From NCBI GenBank assembly GCA_002167435.2, contig NHBR02000142.1:3489-53060 (forward strand): a DNA stretch of 49,572 nt, in the 5' to 3' direction. Each line of letters starts with the position of its first letter. Positions within the stretch are counted from its first letter, which is position 1. This DNA is from Allomuricauda sp. TMED12. GTDB lineage: Bacteria > Bacteroidota > Bacteroidia > Flavobacteriales > Flavobacteriaceae. Positions 43,273-49,572 of this stretch are shown here, piece after piece. The position numbers were made by a program, and so were the translations under genes. The notes under the pieces are model-generated. The model had not been told where the DNA came from and ran no database searches. It was given only the letters and a program-made list of their open reading frames with translations.

Positions 43273-44851
43273 TACCCATCAAACATATACCCTTCCGAAA
43301 GAAACACTGACTCTAAAACAAAAAGTGGGGCAATTATTTATGCCTGCCGTATTCATCAATGATACCGAAGAAGAGGTTCAGAAAATGGAAAAGCTTATCA
43401 AAGAACAGTACGTGGGTTCCATCTGTTTTTTTCATAGCAGGGCTAGTGCCGCCACCAACTTTGAAGGGAAGAAAAAAATTGTGCTCAACGAGAAAAGCTA
43501 CGACCGATTGTTGGAGCTTATTGCACGGTATCAACAAGCTGCTAGCACGCCTTTGCTTGTAGCCATCGATGCCGAATGGGGACTTGCCATGCGTATTGAA
43601 AACACGCCGCAATACCCTTATGCCATAACATTGGGTGCATTAAAAAACAACGATGACCTTATTTTTAAAGTGGGTGAAGCCATCGGGAACGACTGCAGAC
43701 AAGCTGGAATACAATGGAATTTGGCTCCTGTGGTAGATATCAACAACAATCCAGAGAATCCTGTTATTGGATATCGTTCTTTTGGAGATGATAGAAAAAG
43801 TGTTTTTGACAAGGCAGATGCTTTCCTTAAAGGAATGGCCAAAAGCGGAACCCTAAACTCTATCAAGCATTTTCCGGGGCATGGCGATACAGCAACGGAT
43901 TCCCATTTGGGACTACCCGTAATCAATAAGTCCATGAAAGAACTTATGGAAAACGAGCTTTATCCTTTTCAAAAATTAATTGAAAAAGGCGTCGACTCCG
44001 TAATGGTTGGTCATTTGCTGTTGCCCCAATTGGATGCAGAAAATCCCTCCACCACTTCTTCCAAAATCATTTCAGGTTTACTAAGAAAACAATTGGATTT
44101 TGATGGAGTTGTAATTTCGGATGCATTGAACATGCATGCCGTTTCTAAAAAATTCCCTCAAAAAGGAGTCTTGGAAAAAGCTGCTTTTGATGCAGGTATG
44201 GATGTACTCTGTTTTAGTGAAAATGTGAAGGAAGGGGCTGAAAAGATTTTAGCGACAACCTCAGAAAAACGAATCCAAGAGAGTTTTGACAGAATTTGGG
44301 CCCTAAAACACAAAGTATTTTCAGAACAGATTAAATCAAAAGAACTTGATGCCGATTTGCATTCCAAAATAAACCGTGAAATTGCTGAGCAGAGTATTAC
44401 AGAATTATATGGCGATGCATCAACGGTTAAAAAGCTTAAATCCTTAGATTTTTTGAATGTTGCACTGAATTCTGGTAATGAAAATAAGTTTTCAGAACAG
44501 ATTTCAAACCAATTCGGGTCAAAAGTAGTTGATTTAAATACTGCCTTGAAATCCAACGACCAAAATCTTGTCCTAAGTATATTCCCACCTGCGGTAAAAC
44601 CCAAGGACCAATTTGGGTTTGATGAAAGAACATTGGCATCCATACACAAATTGATTGAAGAAAAAAATACCTTGATCTACCTTTTTGGAAATCCGTACGT
44701 GCTGGATATCTTAAAAATGAAGCCATCATGCAATGTAGTATTAGTGTATCAAGACTTTTCGGAGTTTCAAGAAGTTGCTTTTGAACATTTTTCTGGCAAA
44801 ATTGAAGCCAATGGCAATCTTCCCATCCAACTAAAAACCTTTCAACTATGA
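43265..44851 (+). CDS. nagZ: NagZ-like glycoside hydrolase family 3 beta-N-acetylglucosaminidase
   Basis: From the ATG at 43265 the protein is 528 residues with no signal peptide, so it is cytoplasmic. The GH3 barrel holds the NagZ signature KHFPGHGDTATDSH (residues about 199-212), whose His/Asp dyad is the acid/base unit of NagZ, and VVISDALNMHAV with the nucleophile Asp. After the barrel (to about 345) a second domain of about 180 residues follows, like the longer B. subtilis NagZ rather than the 341-residue E. coli one. It would release GlcNAc from GlcNAc-(anhydro)MurNAc. It overlaps the permease gene by 8 nt and the methyltransferase gene by 4 nt. Confidence 0.9.
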   Translation: MTNTHQTYTLPKETLTLKQKVGQLFMPAVFINDTEEEVQKMEKLIKEQYVGSICFFHSRASAATNFEGKKKIVLNEKSYDRLLELIARYQQAASTPLLVAIDAEWGLAMRIENTPQYPYAITLGALKNNDDLIFKVGEAIGNDCRQAGIQWNLAPVVDINNNPENPVIGYRSFGDDRKSVFDKADAFLKGMAKSGTLNSIKHFPGHGDTATDSHLGLPVINKSMKELMENELYPFQKLIEKGVDSVMVGHLLLPQLDAENPSTTSSKIISGLLRKQLDFDGVVISDALNMHAVSKKFPQKGVLEKAAFDAGMDVLCFSENVKEGAEKILATTSEKRIQESFDRIWALKHKVFSEQIKSKELDADLHSKINREIAEQSITELYGDASTVKKLKSLDFLNVALNSGNENKFSEQISNQFGSKVVDLNTALKSNDQNLVLSIFPPAVKPKDQFGFDERTLASIHKLIEEKNTLIYLFGNPYVLDILKMKPSCNVVLVYQDFSEFQEVAFEHFSGKIEANGNLPIQLKTFQL

Positions 44852-45513
44852 GCGAGGAAATCATTACATCATGGAAAAAGAATGCTGAGGAATGGATAAA
44901 AGTCATTCAAGATAATAGCATTCCCTCTAGAAAGTTCACCAACAAAGCTATACTTGATGCCATTTCGGAATTGCATGGCAAAAAAATAGTTGATATTGGC
45001 TGTGGGGAAGGTTGGTTGACCAGAGAAATGGAAAGCTTAGGATGGACCGCAATAGGTTTGGACGCCACTCCAAGTTTAATAAAAGAAGCAAAGAAAAGAA
45101 GCAGTCAGACTTTTGAAGTATTCACTTTTGAGGACATTATTCACGGGAAAAGTATCCCGAGTGCCCCTTTTGACGGAGCCGTATTCAATTTTTGTCTGTA
45201 CCAGAAAAATGAATTGAAGGAACTATTATCAAACACGCTACAACAACTATCGAAGGATGGAATACTCCTAATTCAAACCTTGCACCCCTATTTTCTAATT
45301 CAAAGCGATTTACCATATAAAAGCCAATGGTTATCCGATTCTTGGAAGGGACTACCCGGTAACTTTACAAACGGGCACTCTTGGTATGCACGCACCATGG
45401 AAGATTGGATTTATGAATTGAATCAGATTGAAAACAGCAATTTTAGTATAAAGGAAGTCTTGAATGATCAAGAAAAACCGATTTCCTTGATTTTAAAAAT
45501 CAACAAGGTATGA
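44848..45513 (+). CDS. Class I SAM-dependent methyltransferase
   Basis: A 221-residue protein. KIVDIGCGEGWLTREM is the SAM-binding motif I (residues about 46-61), GLDATPSLI follows as motif II, and FNFCLYQKNELKELL is later. There is no signal peptide. Its ATG overlaps the NagZ stop and its TGA overlaps the AnmK start, both by 4 nt, so it belongs to the operon. No methylation step is known in amino-sugar catabolism; possible roles are in modification of a sugar, an enzyme or a toxic by-product. Confidence 0.87.
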   Translation: MSEEIITSWKKNAEEWIKVIQDNSIPSRKFTNKAILDAISELHGKKIVDIGCGEGWLTREMESLGWTAIGLDATPSLIKEAKKRSSQTFEVFTFEDIIHGKSIPSAPFDGAVFNFCLYQKNELKELLSNTLQQLSKDGILLIQTLHPYFLIQSDLPYKSQWLSDSWKGLPGNFTNGHSWYARTMEDWIYELNQIENSNFSIKEVLNDQEKPISLILKINKV

Positions 45514-46598
45514 GAGTATATAAAGTCTTGGGGCTCATGTCCGGCACTTCTTTAGATGGGCTGGACATAGCCTATTGTCATATTTGGGAAGAAAATGAGA
45601 AGTGGAACTTTTCCATCAAAGAAACCGCTGAAATCGATTATTCTGATGAAATGCGGGAATACCTTAAAAATGCCATTCATCTTTCCGAACAAGATCATGA
45701 GCAACTCCATAATGACTATGGCATTTGGTTGGGAGAACAATCCAAAGCATTTATGGACGAAATAGGAGAGGAAGTTGATTTTATCTCGAGTCACGGCCAT
45801 ACTTCGCACCACCGACCAGAAGATGGTGTCACTTTTCAATTGGGTGATGGGCAACTCTTAGCAAATACCTCCGGCATGCAAGTGGTGTGTGATTTCCGGA
45901 CCAAGGATGTGTCCCTTAAGGGTCAGGGAGCCCCTTTGGTTCCCATTGGTGACAAACTGTTGTTCCGTGAATATGATTTTTGCTTGAATCTTGGAGGAAT
46001 CAGTAATATTTCGTTTGAAAAAGACGGTGAACGAATCGCTTACGATATCGGCTTGGCCAACATGCCACTGAATTACATTACCCATAAAATGGGGTTTGCT
46101 TATGATGAGGATGGAAAGCTTGCACGTACTGGAAAATTAGACCCTGACCTGCTCCAACAACTCAATAATTTGAGGTACTATCAGCTACCTTATCCTAAAT
46201 CCACGGGATATGAGTGGTTCACTTCCGAGATTATCCCGTTGATTGAGGCTTCCAATATTTCCAATGAAGATCTTTTGCACACCTTTATCCATCATAACTG
46301 TGAGCAGATTGCTTTGGCAGCTCACAAGCATAAAAACAACAGTAAATCCATAAGTAAACTACTGGCCACCGGGGGCGGTGCCTTAAATCAGTTTTTTATG
46401 GATACGCTCCAGAACAAACTGGGGCCCAACATAGGAGTTGTAGTGCCGCACAAAACCTTGATTGCCTACAAAGAAGCTTTAGTATTTGCATTAATGGGAG
46501 TACTCCGATTAGAAGGAAAAACCAACGTTTTAAAATCAGTTACCGGTGCCACCACAGACTCTTGTAGTGGTGAAGTATTTTTTCCAAAGGAAATTTAA
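45510..46598 (+). CDS. anmK: Anhydro-N-acetylmuramic acid kinase
   Basis: A 362-residue kinase that turns anhydroMurNAc into MurNAc-6-P. Family motifs are KVLGLMSGTSLDGLDIAYC, SHGHTSHHRPEDG, GQGAPLVPIGD, LNLGGISNIS and LATGGGALNQFFMDTL. Length is normal for the family (360-390). It is the last gene of the overlapping set; its product is the substrate of MurQ, encoded on the other side of the locus. The tail overlaps the opposite-strand MFS gene by 4 nt. Confidence 0.97.
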   Translation: MRVYKVLGLMSGTSLDGLDIAYCHIWEENEKWNFSIKETAEIDYSDEMREYLKNAIHLSEQDHEQLHNDYGIWLGEQSKAFMDEIGEEVDFISSHGHTSHHRPEDGVTFQLGDGQLLANTSGMQVVCDFRTKDVSLKGQGAPLVPIGDKLLFREYDFCLNLGGISNISFEKDGERIAYDIGLANMPLNYITHKMGFAYDEDGKLARTGKLDPDLLQQLNNLRYYQLPYPKSTGYEWFTSEIIPLIEASNISNEDLLHTFIHHNCEQIALAAHKHKNNSKSISKLLATGGGALNQFFMDTLQNKLGPNIGVVVPHKTLIAYKEALVFALMGVLRLEGKTNVLKSVTGATTDSCSGEVFFPKEI

Positions 46599-47809
46599 GT
46601 AGTAACCACACGCTTTCTTTTGGGCTTGTTTACCAAGAGAAAAATAGCAAGTGCACAAAGTCCGCAAATGGCCAAACCTGCAAATAGAGGCCAAACGGTA
46701 TCTTTTACAAATTCCCCAATAAAGGTTGCGATGGGTATGGAAAGTAATGTGGACACAAACCCGTTGATGGCTGCACCGATTCCCGCAATATGGCCAATCG
46801 GCTCCATGGCAATGGAACGGAAATTTCCCCACATAAATCCAAGGCAGAAAAACTGAACGGATAAAAATCCGACCAATACATAAATACTGGGATTTGGAGA
46901 ATTCAAAAACAAAATAGAGTATGCAATGGCAACCACACAAAATATGATGGTAGCCATTAACGAAAGCTTTCTCATCCCAAAACGCATTACCAAGGTACCG
47001 TTCAAAAAGGTAGAAAGCCCAATGGAGACGGCAAGTCCTGCAAAAATGTAAGGAAACATTTCCTTTAAGGCATATTGGTCTTCAAAAATATGCTGGGCAG
47101 AACTTAAGTACACTAAAAATGCTCCGGTCACCAATCCCGAAGTCAAGGTAAAGGCCACAGTCTCTTTGTACTTCATAAATTCCTTTACCCCATCAATAAA
47201 TACATGTCCTGTAAACGGAATTTTATATTCTGGATGCAATGTTTCCTTTTGTCGTTTCCAAAACCAAATTGCAACTGCAAGTACAAATACCATTTGCACA
47301 TAAAAAATGGATTTCCAACCTGCAGCATCCAATATCAGCTTTCCGATGGCGGGTGCCACTACGGGAACCAAAATGAAAAAAGCCACTACGAACGACATTA
47401 TCTTAGCCATATAATCTCCCTCATAAGTATCACGAATAATCGATATTGAAATAGTTCGGGGAGCCGAAAGTCCGATACCTTGTAAAATCCTTCCTACGAC
47501 CATAATCTCCAAAGATGGTGCGTACAAGCAAATCATACTTGCCAGCAAAAAGATGACAAAACCAATATAAACCACAGGCTTTCTTCCAAAACTGTCCGAA
47601 ATAGGCCCGAAAAACAGTTGCCCCACTCCCAGCCCCAAGAAAATCATGGTGACCAACAATTGGTTATCCGTAGGATCAGTGCTATTTATGGCTGTTCCAA
47701 TGTTAGAAATTGCTGGTAAAATAGCATCTATAGCCAAGGCTACGATAGACATTAAAGCGGCCATCATGGCCACAAACTCAAAGTTGGGTTTTTGATTTAC
47801 TTTTTGCAT
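46595..47809 (-). CDS. Bcr/CflA-type MFS drug exporter
   Basis: A 404-residue transporter with 12 predicted membrane segments. The motif GPISDSFGRKPVVYIG between segments 2 and 3 is the MFS motif A in the Bcr/CflA form, and GRILQGIGLSAPRTISISII is the exporter motif C region. It is convergent with anmK and shares 4 nt of coding sequence with it. Exporters of this family act on chloramphenicol, bicyclomycin or small peptides; no substrate can be chosen here. It is probably unrelated to the cell-wall-sugar genes. Confidence 0.88.
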   Translation of the reverse strand: MQKVNQKPNFEFVAMMAALMSIVALAIDAILPAISNIGTAINSTDPTDNQLLVTMIFLGLGVGQLFFGPISDSFGRKPVVYIGFVIFLLASMICLYAPSLEIMVVGRILQGIGLSAPRTISISIIRDTYEGDYMAKIMSFVVAFFILVPVVAPAIGKLILDAAGWKSIFYVQMVFVLAVAIWFWKRQKETLHPEYKIPFTGHVFIDGVKEFMKYKETVAFTLTSGLVTGAFLVYLSSAQHIFEDQYALKEMFPYIFAGLAVSIGLSTFLNGTLVMRFGMRKLSLMATIIFCVVAIAYSILFLNSPNPSIYVLVGFLSVQFFCLGFMWGNFRSIAMEPIGHIAGIGAAINGFVSTLLSIPIATFIGEFVKDTVWPLFAGLAICGLCALAIFLLVNKPKRKRVVTT

Positions 47810-47987
47810 CCTGCAAAATTAGGCATACCCACCGAATCGGTAAAGCTTTTAAGAAAGGTTTAATGATAACACAACACTTATATCGTTATAGTTTAAATTA
47901 TCTGTGATATTTCTTAAAAGTATTACCAGAGAATAACCTTTCTGCCCAGTTAGAAAGTTTAGATACCCTTATCTTTAAAGGTAAATA

Positions 47988-49058
47988 ATGAGAACAATGG
48001 GACACTTAAGGACTTTGGTTGTAGGCTGCGGAAATATGGGAACCTCACATGCCCGTGCCTACCACAAATTGGATGGATTTGAAATTGTGGGATTGGTAAG
48101 TCGAGGCGCCAAAAGCCGTGAACGACTATCCGAAGAATTGGATGGCACTCCTACTTTTTCAGATTATGCACACGCCCTAAAAGCTACCCGCCCTGACGTT
48201 GTCTCCATTAACACCTACCCAGACACTCATTTTAACTATGTAAAAATGGCATTGGAGGCCAATGCCCATGTTTTTGTAGAGAAACCATTGGCCTTAACGG
48301 TGGAGGAAGCACATAGTTTGGTAGACCTATCCAAAAAACACGGTCGAAAAATGGTGGTTGGTTATATTTTGAGGGTTCACCCTACCTGGGTAAAATTCAC
48401 CGAAATGGCCCAAACCTTGGGAAAACCTTTGGTGATGCGTATGAACCTGAACCAGCAGAGCTCAGGAGAGCATTGGTATACCCATAAACAGTTGATGCAA
48501 TCCATGTCGCCCATTGTGGATTGTGGGGTACATTATGTGGATGTGATGTGCTCCATGACACGTTCCAAACCCATCAGTGTTTCTGCAATCGGAGCCCATT
48601 TATCAAACGAAATAGCTCCCGACATGTACAACTATGGTCAATTACAGGTACGGTTTGAAGATGGTTCCGTGGGTTGGTACGAAGCAGGTTGGGGACCCAT
48701 GATGAGCGAAACCGCTTTTTTCATCAAGGATGTAATAGGGCCTAAAGGATGTGTATCCATTAGTGATCGGGACAAAGGATCATCGGACGATGTTGAAGGG
48801 CACTCCAAAACAGGAAGTCTAAAATTGCACCATAGTGAATTGGACGCCGATGGGCATTTTACAAAAAAGGATGAGATCATCAGCACCGCCGATGAACCCG
48901 ACCATGATGGACTTTGCTTACTGGAACAAGAATATTTATTAGACGCCATTGTTAACGACCGTGACCTTACGCATCACTTGAATGACGCCGTCAATAGCTT
49001 AAAAATTGTGCTTGCCGCCGATGAATCCGTAAAAACTGGTAAAACCGTGATGTTGTAG
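47988..49058 (+). CDS. Gfo/Idh/MocA-family oxidoreductase
   Basis: A 356-residue protein with an N-terminal Rossmann domain (TLVVGCGNMGTSHARAYHKL, residues about 9-28) and the family's EKPLALTVEEA motif near 99, in which the lysine is catalytic in characterized members. The C-terminal half is the beta-sheet substrate domain. These enzymes oxidise sugars, inositols or similar compounds with NAD(P). It is divergent from the MFS gene across 178 nt. Substrate is unknown; a role in sugar metabolism next to the amino-sugar locus is possible. Confidence 0.9.
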   Translation: MRTMGHLRTLVVGCGNMGTSHARAYHKLDGFEIVGLVSRGAKSRERLSEELDGTPTFSDYAHALKATRPDVVSINTYPDTHFNYVKMALEANAHVFVEKPLALTVEEAHSLVDLSKKHGRKMVVGYILRVHPTWVKFTEMAQTLGKPLVMRMNLNQQSSGEHWYTHKQLMQSMSPIVDCGVHYVDVMCSMTRSKPISVSAIGAHLSNEIAPDMYNYGQLQVRFEDGSVGWYEAGWGPMMSETAFFIKDVIGPKGCVSISDRDKGSSDDVEGHSKTGSLKLHHSELDADGHFTKKDEIISTADEPDHDGLCLLEQEYLLDAIVNDRDLTHHLNDAVNSLKIVLAADESVKTGKTVML

Positions 49059-49065
49059 GCAGTAT

Positions 49066-49090
49066 GTCAGGTCGAGCGCAGTCGAGACCC
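49066..49090 (+). repeat. Hairpin-forming repeat, copy 1 of 3
   Basis: The 25-bp unit begins GTCAGGTCGAGCGCAG and ends TCGAGACCC; it starts 7 nt after the oxidoreductase stop. TCGA/TCGA flank a GCGCAG loop and GG/CC extend the stem past a 2-nt bulge. One more base (T at 49065) is shared with copy 2. Confidence 0.85.
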
Positions 49091-49117
49091 CTTTAAAAAT
49101 ACTTCACTATGTTTGGT

Positions 49118-49142
49118 GTCAGGTCGAGCGCAGTCGAGACCC
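49118..49142 (+). repeat. Hairpin-forming repeat, copy 2 of 3
   Basis: Exact direct copy of the 25-bp unit at 49066-49090, 52 bp downstream, ending 8 nt before the ATG of the GIY-YIG gene. Confidence 0.85.
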
Positions 49143-49150
49143 GCCAAATC

Positions 49151-49471
49151 ATGAACCTATACTTTGTTTACATATTAAAATGTTCTGATGGACTAACTTA
49201 TACCGGCATCACAGATAACGTGAAACGCAGGCTCTCCGAACATCAAAATGGAACAAACCAAACGGCCTTCACCTACCGAAGAAGACCCGTCCAGCTTATC
49301 TTTCAACAAGAATTCAATGATGTTTTGCAAGCCATCTATTTTGAAAAGAGAATAAAAAAGTGGAGTGCCAAAAAGAAGTTTGCCCTTGCCTCTGGTAATA
49401 TGAATCTGCTTCAAATTTTAGCCGAATGTAGAAATGCTTCTCACCATAAGTTTAATCCAAACCAAGATTGA
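49151..49471 (+). CDS. GIY-YIG nuclease-domain protein
   Basis: From the ATG at 49151 the protein is 106 residues (MNLYFVYILKCSDGL). An upstream ATG at 49109 would translate through the second repeat and is unlikely. The GIY-YIG core is seen as YFVYIL and TYTGITDNVKRRLSEH, with the catalytic Arg in KRR and a later Glu in AIYFEKRIKKW. This is the small single-domain UPF0213/YhbQ-like type common in Flavobacteria. The gene is framed by three copies of a short hairpin repeat, two before it (direct) and one right after the stop (inverted), suggesting a link between nuclease and repeat. Confidence 0.9.
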   Translation: MNLYFVYILKCSDGLTYTGITDNVKRRLSEHQNGTNQTAFTYRRRPVQLIFQQEFNDVLQAIYFEKRIKKWSAKKKFALASGNMNLLQILAECRNASHHKFNPNQD

Positions 49472-49495
49472 GGTCTCGACTGCGCTCGACCTGAC
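49472..49495 (-). repeat. Hairpin-forming repeat, copy 3 of 3 (inverted)
   Basis: GGTCTCGACTGC...GACCTGAC is the reverse complement of 24 of the 25 bases of copies 1 and 2. It starts at the base after the TGA of the GIY-YIG gene, so the gene is bracketed by inverted copies. The remaining 49496-49572 shows no gene or further repeat that I can support. Confidence 0.85.
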
Positions 49496-49572
49496 AAATC
49501 TCTATTCCTTTCCAATCTTTACCATTAGACTATTACCCCTTATCTATCAACCTTACAATGGAATGTTCCCAT

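Noticed and set aside
49109..49150. Upstream start of the GIY-YIG gene
   Set aside because: It would translate through the second hairpin repeat; the ATG at 49151 gives the family's usual N-terminus.
49496..49572. Possible gene start at the right edge
   Set aside because: A minus-strand ATG at the last bases meets a stop after ten codons, and the plus-strand ATG near 49558 has too little sequence to judge.

Overview
The window comes from a member of the Bacteroidota, most likely a (probably marine) Flavobacteriaceae. The evidence is a SusC/SusD pair, a 2769-residue SprB-like adhesin with a type B type-IX-secretion C-terminus, BfmA/BtgA- and DUF5712-type mobilization genes, and poor Shine-Dalgarno use with a TAnnTTTG-type promoter element. 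The genus cannot be fixed from the sequence alone.

Left part (about 0.4-19.6 kb): an integrated mobilizable element or genomic island abutting a tRNA-Pro(GGG) gene. Its modules, from left to right, are: a three-gene mobilization operon (BfmA/BtgA-like accessory protein, DUF5712/MobB-like relaxase, VirD4-like coupling ATPase; no type IV secretion channel is present); RadC-like and Ssb proteins; a structured non-coding region; an SRAP/HMCES-type DNA-protein crosslinker with two small unknown genes; a cargo block of secreted small enzymes (two alpha/beta hydrolases, DinB, NTF2/SnoaL-like proteins, cupin, ConA-like protein) with two Crp/Fnr-type regulators and one AraC-type regulator; a tripartite HipBST toxin-antitoxin operon; and a tyrosine recombinase next to the tRNA. 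A 13-bp word, AAAGTCAAATCGA, occurs twice upstream of the mobilization operon and again just upstream of the integrase, which ties the two ends of the element together. To the left of the mobilization genes lies a PnuC-family gene under a TPP riboswitch, so it is probably a PnuT thiamine transporter and probably chromosomal.

Middle part (19.7-31.9 kb): ordinary, more AT-rich chromosomal genes. These are an alpha/beta hydrolase overlapping a phosphoribosyltransferase, dodecin, a small secreted PepSY-like protein, the giant SprB-like adhesin with about 29 repeats, and a soluble PQQ-type sugar dehydrogenase lipoprotein.

Right part (31.9-46.6 kb): the most coherent system in the window is an apparent cell-wall-sugar (MurNAc/GlcNAc) utilization locus. 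A divergent regulatory region with 10-bp-phased TGCA half sites separates a DeoR-type repressor plus MurQ etherase from a NagB-like/PIG-L fusion, SusC and SusD. After an intrinsic terminator come a DigH/YddW-like (GHL10) lipoprotein glycosidase, a GNAT, an AmpG-like permease, a NagZ-like GH3, a SAM methyltransferase and AnmK, with 4- to 8-nt overlaps along the chain. Together they suggest outer-membrane uptake of glycan strands, periplasmic trimming, inner-membrane import, hydrolysis, phosphorylation of anhydroMurNAc and etherase cleavage to GlcNAc-6-P. Odd points are a Thr at the catalytic-Asp position of the NagB-like protein, the absence of nagA in the window, and the embedded GNAT and methyltransferase.

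Far right (46.6-49.6 kb): a Bcr/CflA-type MFS exporter, a Gfo/Idh/MocA oxidoreductase, and a small GIY-YIG nuclease gene flanked by three copies (two direct, one inverted) of a 24-26 bp hairpin-forming repeat.
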